Source: Haemaphysalis longicornis
Taxonomy: Eukaryota > Arthropoda > Arachnida > Ixodida > Ixodidae
Length of the DNA: 64,000 nucleotides
Direction of reading: 5' to 3'
NCBI GenBank assembly: GCA_013339765.2
Contig: JABSTR010003212.1
Span: 1 to 64,000 of the forward strand
The translations under genes were made by a program, and so were the position numbers. Positions within the stretch are counted from its first letter, which is position 1. Each line of letters opens with the position of its first letter. Of this stretch, positions 35,383 through 45,733 are shown one piece after another. The notes below the pieces were generated by a model. That model saw only the letters and a list, made by a program, of their open reading frames with translations, had not been told where the DNA came from and made no database searches.

Positions 35383-38300
35383 CAGCTTTTGCAGAAGCGA
35401 CGCGGCAGCCGGACGTGTTTTCGCTAAGTACACCCACAAGACTGCCGCCTAGCCGCAAATCGTTCTCATCTGCAGATTTCGCCCGGACATTTCCATTCCG
35501 TGTTTTACAGATTCCTATAAGAGAGAAATCAGCCACAGCATTTTTTTTACTTTGGCGTCGAAGCATCGTTCGAAGGCGCATTATTTCTTTGCTATCTCTA
35601 AGATAAACGAGACATCTACTTTTATCTCTGAAAACATTATTGATCAAAGTCAAGTGCAGCAGTAAAGGAAAGGCGACGTATTTGGTGTGGATGCGTATAT
35701 TTCACACAGCGCCTACACGATAGGGACAAAGCAACAGCGTCTGTTTCCTCATCTTTGCTTTGTCCCCGTCGTTTTGGCTTTCTTCGAAGTAAACAACAGT
35801 AAATATTGATGGGTTTAGTGTGCTTCTCCTAACCGCTTTCCTTTTACAAAATGATATTTAGGAGTACGCGTGTGGTGAAAGATTTGGCGGCTTGAAAAGA
35901 ATTTGTCTGTGTGGATATCTTGTTCAAGATTTCTATAATATTTCTCCGAGTGGCTGAATTAAAGGACAGACGAAGAGACACTATACAGTAAGACACACAC
36001 GGTTCCGAGTATCACTAGGACAAGAAAGATAAGTAACTGCCTCTAAGTTTAACAAACCATGCGGAAAGTACTAGGGGACTGTGGCTTGTCAGGGAGGACT
36101 ATGGCTTGGCTGTTAGGAAAAAAAAAATCCGGGGGTTGCAGGAGGGCAGTCCTGGTTGTTTTTATTACCCAGAAGGCGAAATATCTTGTCGCACTCCCTA
36201 GTCTGTGTCAGTTTTACTTATAATAGTGACTCATCCTCGACAGTCACCGGAATCGGTATAGGTGTAGGGTAAAACCAAAAAGGCATCGCGACCTCGAAGA
36301 CGGAAACATTGATGCGCCTCTATTACCACTGTTTGCTGGTTATTATCAACGTGTAATTAGGTAATCGCTGTCCAGTTGCAAGAGTTTTTGGATGAGCCAA
36401 AAGTAAACGCTTGTTCACAAGTATTTCCACAACTCTGGCAGTTATATGCAATTCGGTTTTAAGTTGGGCATTGCTTTGTTTAGCAATGTCAAAATAAAAA
36501 TACAGGTCTAGATAACTCTTGAAAACGTTGCGGCTAAGAGTAAGCAGTGAAACGTACACTGTGGCTCGAATGCGGCCCGAATATCAAGAAATAGCATTCG
36601 CTAAAAATTATATCCTCCACCCTAATAGATGAAGAGCCGTTCCTGACAGGTGCGCTTCCTTGACAAGTGCGCATATTCTTACACACAGGAAACGGCTCGT
36701 TGTTGCTCAACCTGCAAAAAATACAATGCAGGGATTGGTAACAAACAAAAAAAGTGCGTTATGCATTCCCCACAACTTCAGGGTATTTATTTGAAAAAAG
36801 ACAAAGACACGCCGCTGCTCTTGCGCATTTCACCAAGAATGAAATGCTTTGTAAACGGCGTGTAGGAATGTTTGCAATGATTCCTGGCAAATAATACCAA
36901 ATACATTATTCTAGCTTTTACATGACTTGCAGCGACCATTGTAGGCGTGCAGGGCGGTGACAACTAATGTTAAACATGATATTGGAGCGGAACCCGAAAG
37001 TTTGCAGCTTTAAAGCGAGCGCAAAAACCACTACAAAATTGGGTGAGAGGCCGTTATACGTCGTTGGCCTTGGATACAGGACTTTCAACGCATAGTAGTA
37101 AAATTACGCTGTTGATGTTTTCGGCCAGTGCCCTCTGCTGATATCGGTGATGTGCGCGTGGCAGGGGCGTAGCCGGGGATATGGTTTGGTGCGCTTCGGT
37201 GCAAGAACATCCTCCGAAATGTTCCGAACAATTCATTCTGCCTCTCCCCTCTCCCTCTCCACTGTTCGCAATCCGCATCGGTATATTATTCTGTAAAAGC
37301 AAAATGAGAAAGCGAATAGTAAATGGTGTTTGCCCACCGGTCCTCTTTACTCAGTTTTTTTTCGCAGACGGCGTATAACGCCCTCCCCTACCAAAGAAAA
37401 ATTAATATTTCTGGAAACGCACCCCGGTGCGTAGTCATAGCTTTCGAACTGCAACGCCTGTTCATATTGGTAGTTGACATCCAGGTCCATTAAGTGGCGT
37501 ACGTAGTATCAAGTCTCGTTACTGATCAGTCTCAGCATCAGGCTGAAACGTCGGGTGTAATACCATAACTCATGACGTCCCAACAGAGATCAGTAATCGA
37601 GTGTGATAGTCGTTCTGGAAAATATAATAATACCGAGGTTCAATGCTGAGCTAATCAAAGGTAATAATAAATGCATTGACATACGTACACGGTGAGTGAC
37701 CAGTAAACAGAATGTACACTTTGTACCAGTGAACCAAAATTAAACCACGGAAACAGCAATGATACAAAATGGTTTGCTACAATGATCGCTCAAATGAAAA
37801 ATGGAACTTTTGCTCTGTAAAGGTTTACGTGAAAGGGTTTTCCTGCATTTAAAACTGCTGCTCCGTTAAAGTCGAGCAGAAATGCTAAACAAAATCTCTG
37901 CCGTTACAGTTCAAATTAGGCGCCTCTGTCGTTCAAGCCTCCGACCCGGTGTGAATGCATGCATATGATTACGTGGCGGCAGAAAAGATTTCACATGAAC
38001 CACTGGAGATGGGAAAGTGATATGTTCGCAAGGCGATGGGATCTGCTTACCAGCCGGCGATGCAGGACTAGCAATGTTTACGGGCTAGAGGTCTTCATCG
38101 TTATTGGATGTGGACGTCCATGGCGCTAAGCGGCACTGTCAACTTGCTTTTGTTCTCGTCAGACTGCCCCGACCTCGGAGGCGACCGTACAGTTCAAGTA
38201 TACAAAGTGGTGGGAGAGTAGAATCAGTAGTAATTGAAACAATGAAGGATTCCTTGCGATAATGAGTATCTTGCGATAATGAAAAGGATGAACACCTGTC

Positions 38301-39214
38301 TTTAAACAACAATGTTCGTTGAATCAATGACACACCGTCCACAGCCCTTGAAAGTGTACAGGAGAACAGGGCGCGAAAACGGCACCATCGTCTTCTCAGG
38401 TCGCTGCCGGGCGCCCTAGCTCTTCTTGTTGTTTCATCGGCTGCGGCCGCATGGCGACGGAATAGAATAGGCGTATTTATAACACACGGGTATAACCGGA
38501 GTTGCCGATCCAAGAGGCTTGGAGCGATCGCCTTAGGAACCAAAACGGAGCGAAGCAGAGCGGAGTTCTGAATAGATATAGACTACGCTCTCTTTTCCAA
38601 AGATGTTACTTGGCAGTAGGACAAAATTTACCGAAAACATGACAGATGCTGTAGCTTAGAATCTCCCCTGCCACTGTCTCATTCCGCTCTCCCTATCTCT
38701 CCCCTACCGCCTATCTCTCCCCGTCATCGTATCGCTACTCGGTGCCGGCCGTGTGCCGACGGGTGTGTAGTTTGACATGTGGCCCTCAAGGGCAAAACTG
38801 GCCAACCCGTGAAGAGTGTCTGATGTACCGTAGTGTACCTTGCGCTACAAAAATGAGTGCCTTGCTCATGTTTGGTCCGTCGAAAAATTTTGAATCTTGC
38901 CTGCATGGGCGACAGTACTCTTTGGTAAAGACATCACACCGACCCCATTGGTGTCACTATAACGCAGTTGGGGCTGTGTAAGACATTCAGCTTACCGCCC
39001 GCAGAAGTGTTTTTTAGTCACGGAGACGTGCTGGATATACTACGTGGACGAAGATGCTTTTTACCGTTGCGCCTGCAATCACAAGGGTATTTTGAGCACT
39101 CTGGCGGTTACTTATAATTCTTGCCAAAGACATCTGCAAATTTCTTGTGATGAAAGTTTGGAAACGCTTCGGTACCGGTAAGACCACGCATTGTCGTTAC
39201 CTAGTAGATCATAA
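35383..39214. other. Unassigned DNA, repeat-like in part
   Basis: No gene supported. At 37517-37558 there is a CTGATCA ... GAAACGTCGGGT arrangement resembling a decayed hammerhead motif (see findings). The minus strand of 38100-38580 has a TTATAAATA box and a GC-rich leader-like stretch that could be an old LTR, but no second copy or coding remnant supports it. Confidence 0.35.
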
Positions 39215-39620
39215 TGTCACGAAACCAAAAATTACGGTGTCTTGAAGACAGAACAAGTTTATTGAAGCGAACTTGCACTCACCTAACAACTTATTGAATA
39301 CAGAAGCGTTGAAGTAGCAGTCAAGAAAGGGACGTGCGGAGGAGAGTGTCGAAGAATCGAAGGCCGTGTCATGTGCTCTCTGCATTTGTCTTTATACGCG
39401 GGTGTTTTTCGAATTGTCGAATTACATGGAGAACAGTGTAGGTCAAAGAAGGCTATTTTATGCTGCTGACGTTAGCTGCTCGAAACATTCTTTCTATAAC
39501 TGAGATGACCCGTTCGGTTAAAACAGAACTTATTCAACACGCGCTTTACCTAGGACACGGATAACACAGCTCAGCCATAACAAAGAACAAATAAACAAAT
39601 CTGATGCATGGTTCGCGGCA
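39215..39620 (-). repeat. Ty3/gypsy 3' long terminal repeat
   Basis: On the minus strand the segment starts TGCCGCGAACC after a purine run (GGGGGGATGAGGG, plus-strand 39624-39636) that would be the polypurine tract, and ends GGTTTCGTGACA. The start looks like a mutated inverse of the end (TGTCACGAAACC), giving TG...CA termini. Inside are a TATA-like GTATAAAG (near 39400) and CAATAAACTTG (near 39270), the expected order of promoter and polyadenylation signal. It directly follows the gypsy integrase remnant, as a 3' LTR should. No 5' partner is in the window. Confidence 0.6.
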
Positions 39621-39639
39621 TTACCCTCATCCCCCCGTG

Positions 39640-40625
39640 TCTAAGTGTGCATCGACCCAATCAATACAAAATAAAGCGACAGTGCCAAGAGATAAACGAC
39701 AAAAAACGTTTGTTATCTTGCGTAGTAAGGGTTTAGGCGACACACGTGGACGACTTCTTCCCGCGTGTGTCATCGTGGTGCTCCGGAACCACCATCGGGC
39801 ATCACCTGCTAGGTAAGTGGGCCAACACTTTGTAGAGTCCAGTAGGGTCCGAAATACCATTGCCGAAGCGTCTCATTTAATCCGAATAGTCTAATGGGAC
39901 TCGAAACGCACACACTATTCCCTGTGTTGAACTGGCATTGGAGGTTCTACCTTCCTCGTTCCGCCAGCTGCTTGCCCGTTGTACGAACTCGCCCGAGCTT
40001 TTCGCGCCTCCTCTGGTCGCTGAAGGTATCCTTGGAAGTCGGCGCTGAGGTCGTCTTCTTCTATGTACGGAAGCATGGCTTCAAGCATCGAATTGGACCA
40101 TCTTCTGTAGACAATTTATTGATTTACGGTAGGGTTTCAGGCACCGACGCAACGCAGGCGCTGAGGCGCACCGTAGTGGAGGGCTTCGGATTATATTCTG
40201 ACCACCTGGGGATCTTAAACGTACGCCAAAATCTCGCACACATGGGCATTTTATCTTTTCGCCTCCATGAAAAAGCGGCAGCCGCGGCCTTGGAATCGAA
40301 CCCGCGTCCTCGTGCTCAGCAGCACAACGCCTAAGACCCTGTGCCACCCCGGCGGGACTTCAGTAGACAACCTCGAACAATGTCATCTGCGTAATTTTCT
40401 GGGTAGCCCTGATGTACGGACACTTGACATACGGAATGACTTCGTTGAAAACCTTATGATGAAAGCCGACGTACATAGGCAGCATATCCACGATAATCTG
40501 GTTCCGACGTTCCGTAAGTCCCTTCGTTTGGGGATTGTACAATGTCATTCTTCGGTGATCCGCAATGCTGTAGCGAAAGATTCCTTGAATAAGCTCTGCA
40601 GTTAAAAGGTTTACAAAATGTATAA
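39640..40625 (-). pseudogene. Ty3/gypsy integrase C-terminal half, interrupted by a SINE
   Basis: Minus-strand reading from 40625 gives LTAELIQGIFRYSIADHRR, then MTLYNPQTKGLTERRNQIIV, DMLPMYVGF and TLFEVVY (to 40371). This is the integrase core, including the GLTER box that carries the third catalytic acidic residue. After the SINE (40115-40358) it resumes with FDASKAMLPYIEEDDLSADF (frameshifted) and further C-terminal pieces such as LRQWYFGPYW and VVHVCRLNPYY. The element is missing everything 5' of the integrase: at about 40630 it abuts an RTE LINE. Stops and frameshifts are frequent. Confidence 0.85.
40115..40358 (-). mobile_element. tRNA-derived SINE with target-site duplication
   Basis: Minus-strand sequence starts with a tRNA-like head: CCGCCGGGGTGGCACAGGG (A box region) and GCGGGTTCGATTCC (B box, plus-strand 40292-40303). 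A conserved body follows: GGAGGCGAAAAGAT, GTTTAAGATCCCCAGGTGGT and CGAAGCCCTCCACTACGGTG. I know this head-body arrangement from tick SINEs of the Ruka type; that identification is from memory of the motif. The element is flanked by TTCTGTAGACAA (40103-40114) and TTCAGTAGACAA (40359-40370), a 12-bp target-site duplication with one mismatch. It inserted into the gypsy integrase gene. Confidence 0.9.
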
Positions 40626-40639
40626 CAAGAGGTGTAAAT

Positions 40640-41508
40640 AGGTTTACACGATGTTTTCAAGAGGTATTCAGAACATTGGATTGCGATCAGGTGAATGAAA
40701 GGGTTAATGAAGGATGCCTCGGTAACCTCAGATTTGCTGATGACATTGCCTTACTAAAGAACACCGGGAGTCAATTGCTAAGCATGATTACCGCATTTTA
40801 AAAAGCAGAGTAGAATTATGGGATTGAAAATGAATACGCAGAAAACGGAAGTATAAATATTAATCCCGGAGGAGCAAATCGATTTTAGATAGGTGGCTAG
40901 GAAGTGGAAGTGGTAAGCGAATATATCTACTTGGTACAATAGTAATACATGATACCAACCATGAGACAGAGATAGAAGGATAAGAATGGGCCGGAGTGCA
41001 TTCGGCAGGTATCCCCCGATACTGAATTGCAGCCTACAATTGTCCCTGAATAACAAGGTGCATGAGAGCTTCATCTTACCCATACTCACCTACGAGACAG
41101 AAACTTGGAGGCGCACGAAGAGGGTTCAATTTAAACTGAGGACTACTCAGCGAGCAATAGAACGGATGAGGATTGGTGTAACATTCAGGGACAAGAAGAG
41201 AGCGGAGTGGGTCAGGGAACAAACGCGTGTTAAGGATGTATTAGTGGTAATTAAGAAAGTGCGGGTATGGTCAGGGCATGTAATGCGAAGGCAAGAGAAC
41301 CGCCGGCACTTAAGAGTAACAGAGTGGATCCTTAGAGAAGGCAAGCTTGGCTAGAGGCGGCAGGAAATTAGATGGGCAGATGAGATCACAAGTTTGCGGT
41401 GATAAATTGGTCGCAGTTAGCACAGGGCCGGCATAATTGGAGATCCATTGGAAAGGCATTTGCCCTGCAGTGGGCGTAGTTAGGCTGGTGATAATGATGA
41501 TAATGAGA
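40640..41508 (+). mobile_element. RTE-clade LINE 3' fragment
   Basis: The fragment begins inside the reverse transcriptase (GVFRTLDCDQV) and shows LRFADDIALL, the catalytic box, at about 40727-40757, then GLKMNTQKTE and EYIYLGTIV. The open frame 40986-41354 covers the typical C-terminus: KVHESFILPILTYETETWRR, RAIERMRIGVTFRDKKRAEW and VWSGHVMRRQ. It ends with GGCATTTGCCCTGCAGTGGG, followed by a short TGATAATGATGATAATGA tail, the usual 3' end of RTE elements. It is 5'-truncated with several stops before 40986, so it is an inactive copy. Confidence 0.9.
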
Positions 41509-41659
41509 GCAAAAATACACGCAACATTCAGCAAATGTAACTTCAAAACCACAATTTCACAAGCCTACCTTTTTTATTCTTTATCACCGTTCGAGTCCAA
41601 CAAAAAAGCAGGTTACAGTCACTGTATAAGGACAAACATTCGCCACCTTTGCGAAAAAA

Positions 41660-42130
41660 TAGGTTTAAAACCTCTTCAGCTGAAGGAGGTAATCTATTAA
41701 GAATGGGTAACAATTCAGATGGTTCACGTTGCGCTCTGTGCACCTCACGTATTTTGACCATACTGTCAATAAAATGCTCTTCAGCGGGCCGCGCATTGGG
41801 ATGGGCATGCGTCTCAGCCATCCATGTACGGCGCAAGCTGTGCTTGCTGATCAATATAAACATACCGAATGACACGCCTCCTGTATCACCGACAAATAGA
41901 AAACTGATCCCGAAAAGGTTCATGGGCCGGTTCTTTTTACAGTAGGCTGCAGGTTGTCCCAGTGAAATCTTGCGTTCGAGCAGTCCAGAAAAATGTGGTC
42001 AATAGCTGCTGTCTTCAAGCATATGGCACCCCTAATATTCCGAGCTATGTGTAATCCTTTCCGTTGAACCATGACTTTAAAGGCAGCCAAGCACTGCAGA
42101 GTTGAAAGAAGAAACTTTTAACTGACGTGC
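41660..42130 (-). pseudogene. Antisense LINE 3' end (RT C-terminal zinc-binding region)
   Basis: Minus-strand frames give KGLHIARNIRGAICL, AAIDHIFLDCSNARFHWDNL, then GGVSFGMFILISKHSLRRTW, HPNARPAEEHFIDSMVKIRE and VHRAQREPSELLPI. This resembles the region after the RT of tick LINEs that holds a Cys-His-Cys zinc-binding motif (IDHIFLDC). The final frame ends near 41690 at LQLKRF followed by a stop, as expected for a true C-terminus. Two frameshifts are present and nothing upstream of this region was recognised. Confidence 0.65.
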
Positions 42131-42640
42131 GCACAAAAAAATCTCTTGACCCTCTTCAAGCCATCCCCTTCCATTCCCACTGCATATATAGACCTGTATA
42201 GGGGAATGGGTAAGATAAAACCAATTAGGTCTTTTTACAACTTTTTGCGTGTTGCATTGTTCAAGTAATCTACGGAAAATCGCACTGTTGATAATTTGAA
42301 CGCCCGTACAACTACGTGCCGAAACCGCACAGACTAGCTCGTTCACCACCACAAGAGCACAACAAATTCAGGTATTTAATCACGAATGAGCAGTTCCATG
42401 ACAGTACGTATAAAAGCAATATTTTGATCTCTTAAAAAATATATGGAATCCATCTGCTTAAGAAACAGGTGCCCGAGACCCAAGCCCTCATTTCAAAATG
42501 AGCAGAACCGGCTCGAGCGCTTCGTAAAATCCCAGGTTGATCCGGTCACGCACAGCAAACACTGTGTGCGTCTTCTGAACCGAAACTCTTGTCATCGACA
42601 GCTACTGAAGGGCGTAGGGCATGGCTACAAGAAATAAATG
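42131..42640. other. Unassigned DNA between LINE fragments
   Basis: Nothing recognisable. It may include the decayed 5' part of the I-clade LINE that follows. Confidence 0.4.
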
Positions 42641-43528
42641 GCACACAGTAGCACGCGCAGATATCGACACGTCCTTCCCGCTCCACCTGGTGTAACCCCA
42701 AATGCAACCTGTGCGGAGGTGATCATCCAACCGGCCGCAAGAAGTGCCGCGATCGCTTCAAAACACCTCGCGTGGTGTGCAAAGGGCACTGAGAGCGCCA
42801 ACGAACTGACGACGCGCAGACGGAAAGTTAAGACCGCCGCGCCGTGAGAGGGCGCGGGACTCGCGACGCCGATTCCAATCACGAGGGGGTACGAGGCAGC
42901 ACAGCTGCTCATCGCACCGCCCGAGCTCGACTGGGGCGACACCGGCAGGAACTACCGGAGCACACAGACGCTCCCGCGGTTAAGGTCGAGGAGACCCATG
43001 TCCGGAACCAGGGAGCCACCGAATACCCCTGCCACAAAACACGTAGGCTCGGCAGCGGTGTCTGCCATAGCTCTCGGTAGCATCAGGGACTTCTCAACTC
43101 TCACGCCATCACCACGGCCCCCTCCGACAAAGAACACAGCAAAGAAAGATTTCGACGAATGCGCACAGCTCAACGCATTAACAGCCATGCAATATCGAGA
43201 AATAAGTAAACACCTTATTACAAAGGAGGCAGTAGAAAATTGCAACACAGGGCTGAAATATTGCAGAAAATGCAAGGCGGCCAGGAAACAGATTCAATTG
43301 CACCCACCCGCAAGAGTGGAAATGGAAACACAGGATGCAACCACCGAACAATCGAAACACGCAAACGAACTGCACTGGGCAAAACCATTCCAATGCCTCA
43401 GAGCAATTATTGAAAAACTCACCATCCAGATCAGCAACATCGCGAGCCATGGCGAGCAACGGTCCGCCAAGGTAGGAACAATCACAAACAATCGTGTCAA
43501 ACAATCGTGTCAAACAACTAAAGGGTAA
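42641..43528 (+). pseudogene. I-clade LINE ORF1 remnant with zinc knuckle
   Basis: Frame 42691-42789 gives CNPKCNLCGGDHPTGRKKC, a Cys-x2-Cys-x3-His-x6-Cys knuckle, followed by RDRFKTPRVVCKGH and a stop at 42790. This is the nucleic-acid binding part of the gag-like ORF1. The downstream open frame 42998-43528 (176 codons) has a proline-rich linker and a lysine-rich helical segment with QYREISKHLITKEAVENC, in keeping with an ORF1 C-terminus. In an active element this protein would package LINE RNA. Two frameshifts and the stop after the knuckle break it. Confidence 0.75.
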
Positions 43529-43854
43529 TTAAGTCACCCCCGCAGAGGCGGCGAAATGCTCTAAAGACTATACACGAGACAAACAAATCTGACCTATTTC
43601 CGAACGCCTAACCATAGGGAATAAAGCTCAATCATGGCCATCAACCACCTAGCAATAACAGCAAAGTCATGGTCAGACCTGACGGTCTGTCAGTCGAATT
43701 GCGACATTTACTACAATAAGGGGGCGGTGTTACAACGAGCACGTAGCAGGAGTCAACAAGAAACAGAACGTAAGGATTCTTCAATAAACAATCACGATGA
43801 CCCCGTTTCTTCCAGGATACTAAGCGCACAAAAGTCTCGCAGAGGGACGGTGTC

Positions 43855-44407
43855 GTGGAACATGACGTCGTAGAACATGACTTCAGGCAAGTAAGAGTTA
43901 AGGCCCGTTACACCTTCGCCGAAATTATCCCGAGCCAGCCATGCCAAGGCCACCTCTTCCTGCTCAGCCTCTACAGCAACCCGAAACACCCAATACAGAA
44001 GCTGAGATTGCTGTTTTACTATGAAATCACGCGTGCCAAAGTCAGAGTGCTCATGATCGGCGGGGACTTTAACCCACCGCACACGCCGTGGGGATACATC
44101 CGGGACTCAATCAAGGGAACAGACCTGCTGCACAGCACCCTTGGAAATAACAGCGCTCTCATTACGGACCCAGACCGACCCCCGCTCCCCCTCCAGGGAC
44201 ACGACAAGAGACCTTGCTTTTGTCAAGAACGATCCCCTGGGAAAGATCCCGTGGAAGAACACGGAAGTCGACCTGAGCAGCGACCACTACATTGTGGGAA
44301 TCACGATAACCGGACAGGTCTCGGGTAACACCAGAAAACAGAAGTGCACAAAGGGGATGGTTTCCGCAAGCACCAGCCCAGCGAACACCCCGAAAATAAA
44401 GACATAG
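43855..44407 (+). pseudogene. I-clade LINE endonuclease domain remnant
   Basis: The frame from 43855 carries ARYTFAEIIPSQPCQGHLFL, then VRVLMIGGDFNPPHTPWGYI, the GDFN...H..WG signature of LINE apurinic endonucleases, and DSIKGTDLLHSTLGNNSALI. After a frameshift near 44165 the frame from 44141 gives TRDLAFVKND and WKNTEVDLSSDHYIVGITI, with the C-terminal Ser-Asp-His catalytic box intact. The N-terminal catalytic Asn/Glu strands are not clear. The enzyme would nick target DNA to prime reverse transcription; the frameshift makes it nonfunctional. Confidence 0.85.
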
Positions 44408-45014
44408 CGAGTGGACCACCGAGTTCCACGGAGCGGTGCAATCTGAAACGAAGACGATAGAAACAGGCGAGGAGGTGTCGCCATGGTTATCCACCTGGCC
44501 CACCTGAACAATGCCAAGCGTTGCATCTAGGCGCACTGGAAAAAACAATTACTGAATCGCAAGTTACGCAAGAAATTGGCCAAACTAAATCGTGAAATCG
44601 AAATATACTGTAAGGTTCCGTGCCGGCAACAATGGAACAACACAGACGTGATGGTGGATGGACAGTGTCGCCGTGGCTGCACGTGCAACCTCATACGCCA
44701 CAAGTTCGATGAAACCAAGACCAAGACCCATTAGCGGAACTGCATCGCCAGGCTCATGTACACGGCGGTGCAGACGGCATGTACGCAGTAAGAAAGATAT
44801 TGGAAAGCTACTATTAGGCGGCTACCGACATGGAGAGCAACGAAGCGTTCGGAAGGTCACACAATGCGTGGCTTGACCGGCACGTCACGGTGGCCTAGGA
44901 GCGGATCGTGCTGCACTAGCTCAACAATCACCCAGCAGTTGAGCCTGATTTCGTTACAGGCCAGATGCTGTGTAGCCTCGACGACGGTTCTATCCAGGCC
45001 TTCACCCAATATTA

Positions 45015-45720
45015 CTACGAGTGCGGGCGTTCGGGAACGCTACTTGGCCAGTGGAAGTGCGCAAAGACCATCCTGATATCTACGCCGGGCAAGGCACCGG
45101 ACACCCGCCACCTCCGCCCCACCTCGCTCACACCATGCGTGACAAGGTGCTTGAGCACGTGATCGCGACCCGAAGCCAGTACCACCTCGGGAAAGAAGGT
45201 CTGTACCCGGACTATATGGTCAGCTTCCGGCAAAAGCTCAGCACGGAGGACGTCAAGGCAGAAATTCTCGACAAAGGAGCTACGCAAGACAACGGAGTAT
45301 TGCAGGGCTTGGACCTCCCAAGCACCTTCGATAAAGTGAAACACTCGGCCATACTGATTGAAGTCTCCATACAAAATACGGGCGAAGCCAGCTGCAAATA
45401 TATCAAAAACTTCCTCACGGATCAAACCATGGAACTTTAGGCGGGGTACCTCCAACTCAGGGAGAAGAAGCCTACTACCACGGGAACACAGCAATGTTCG
45501 CAGATCTCGACACTGCTGGCACTGACAAACGTCCGCGACACAATCTACGTCGACATCACCCTGTTTGTTGCCGGAGGAAGCGCCGCCTACATGGAGAACC
45601 ACCTACAGGCCGCGGTCACCATCAATCAGCAGCAGCTCACGGGCACGGGGTTGGTTTGATTGACAAATATGTGCGATCGGCTGGTAATACCCCAAGACGC
45701 AAGGGCAACATACCCTAAAG
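45015..45720 (+). pseudogene. I-clade LINE reverse transcriptase remnant
   Basis: Pieces in order: WKCAKTILISTPGKAPDTRH, LRPTSLTPCV, KVLEHVIATRSQYHLGKEGL, YPDYMVSFRQKLSTEDVKAE, GVLQGLDLPSTFDKVKHSAI (motif A region, with the usual Ala-Phe-Asp changed to Thr-Phe-Asp) and NFLTDQTMEL. Motif C should read Tyr-Ala-Asp-Asp-Ile-Thr, but bases 45538-45555 read ATC TAC GTC GAC ATC ACC, Ile-Tyr-Val-Asp-Ile-Thr: one codon has been lost from the catalytic aspartate pair. This alone would inactivate the enzyme; stops and frameshifts add to it. Confidence 0.85.
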
Positions 45721-45733
45721 AGAATGCCACCGC

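Noticed and set aside
38139..38543. 134-codon minus ORF with a TATA-like box, possible LTR
   Set aside because: No second LTR, no coding remnant and no recognised protein; kept only as a remark in the region entry.
42952..45602. Long minus-strand ORFs (up to 195 codons)
   Set aside because: They are shadows of the GC-rich plus-strand I-clade LINE, whose domains are clear on the other strand.
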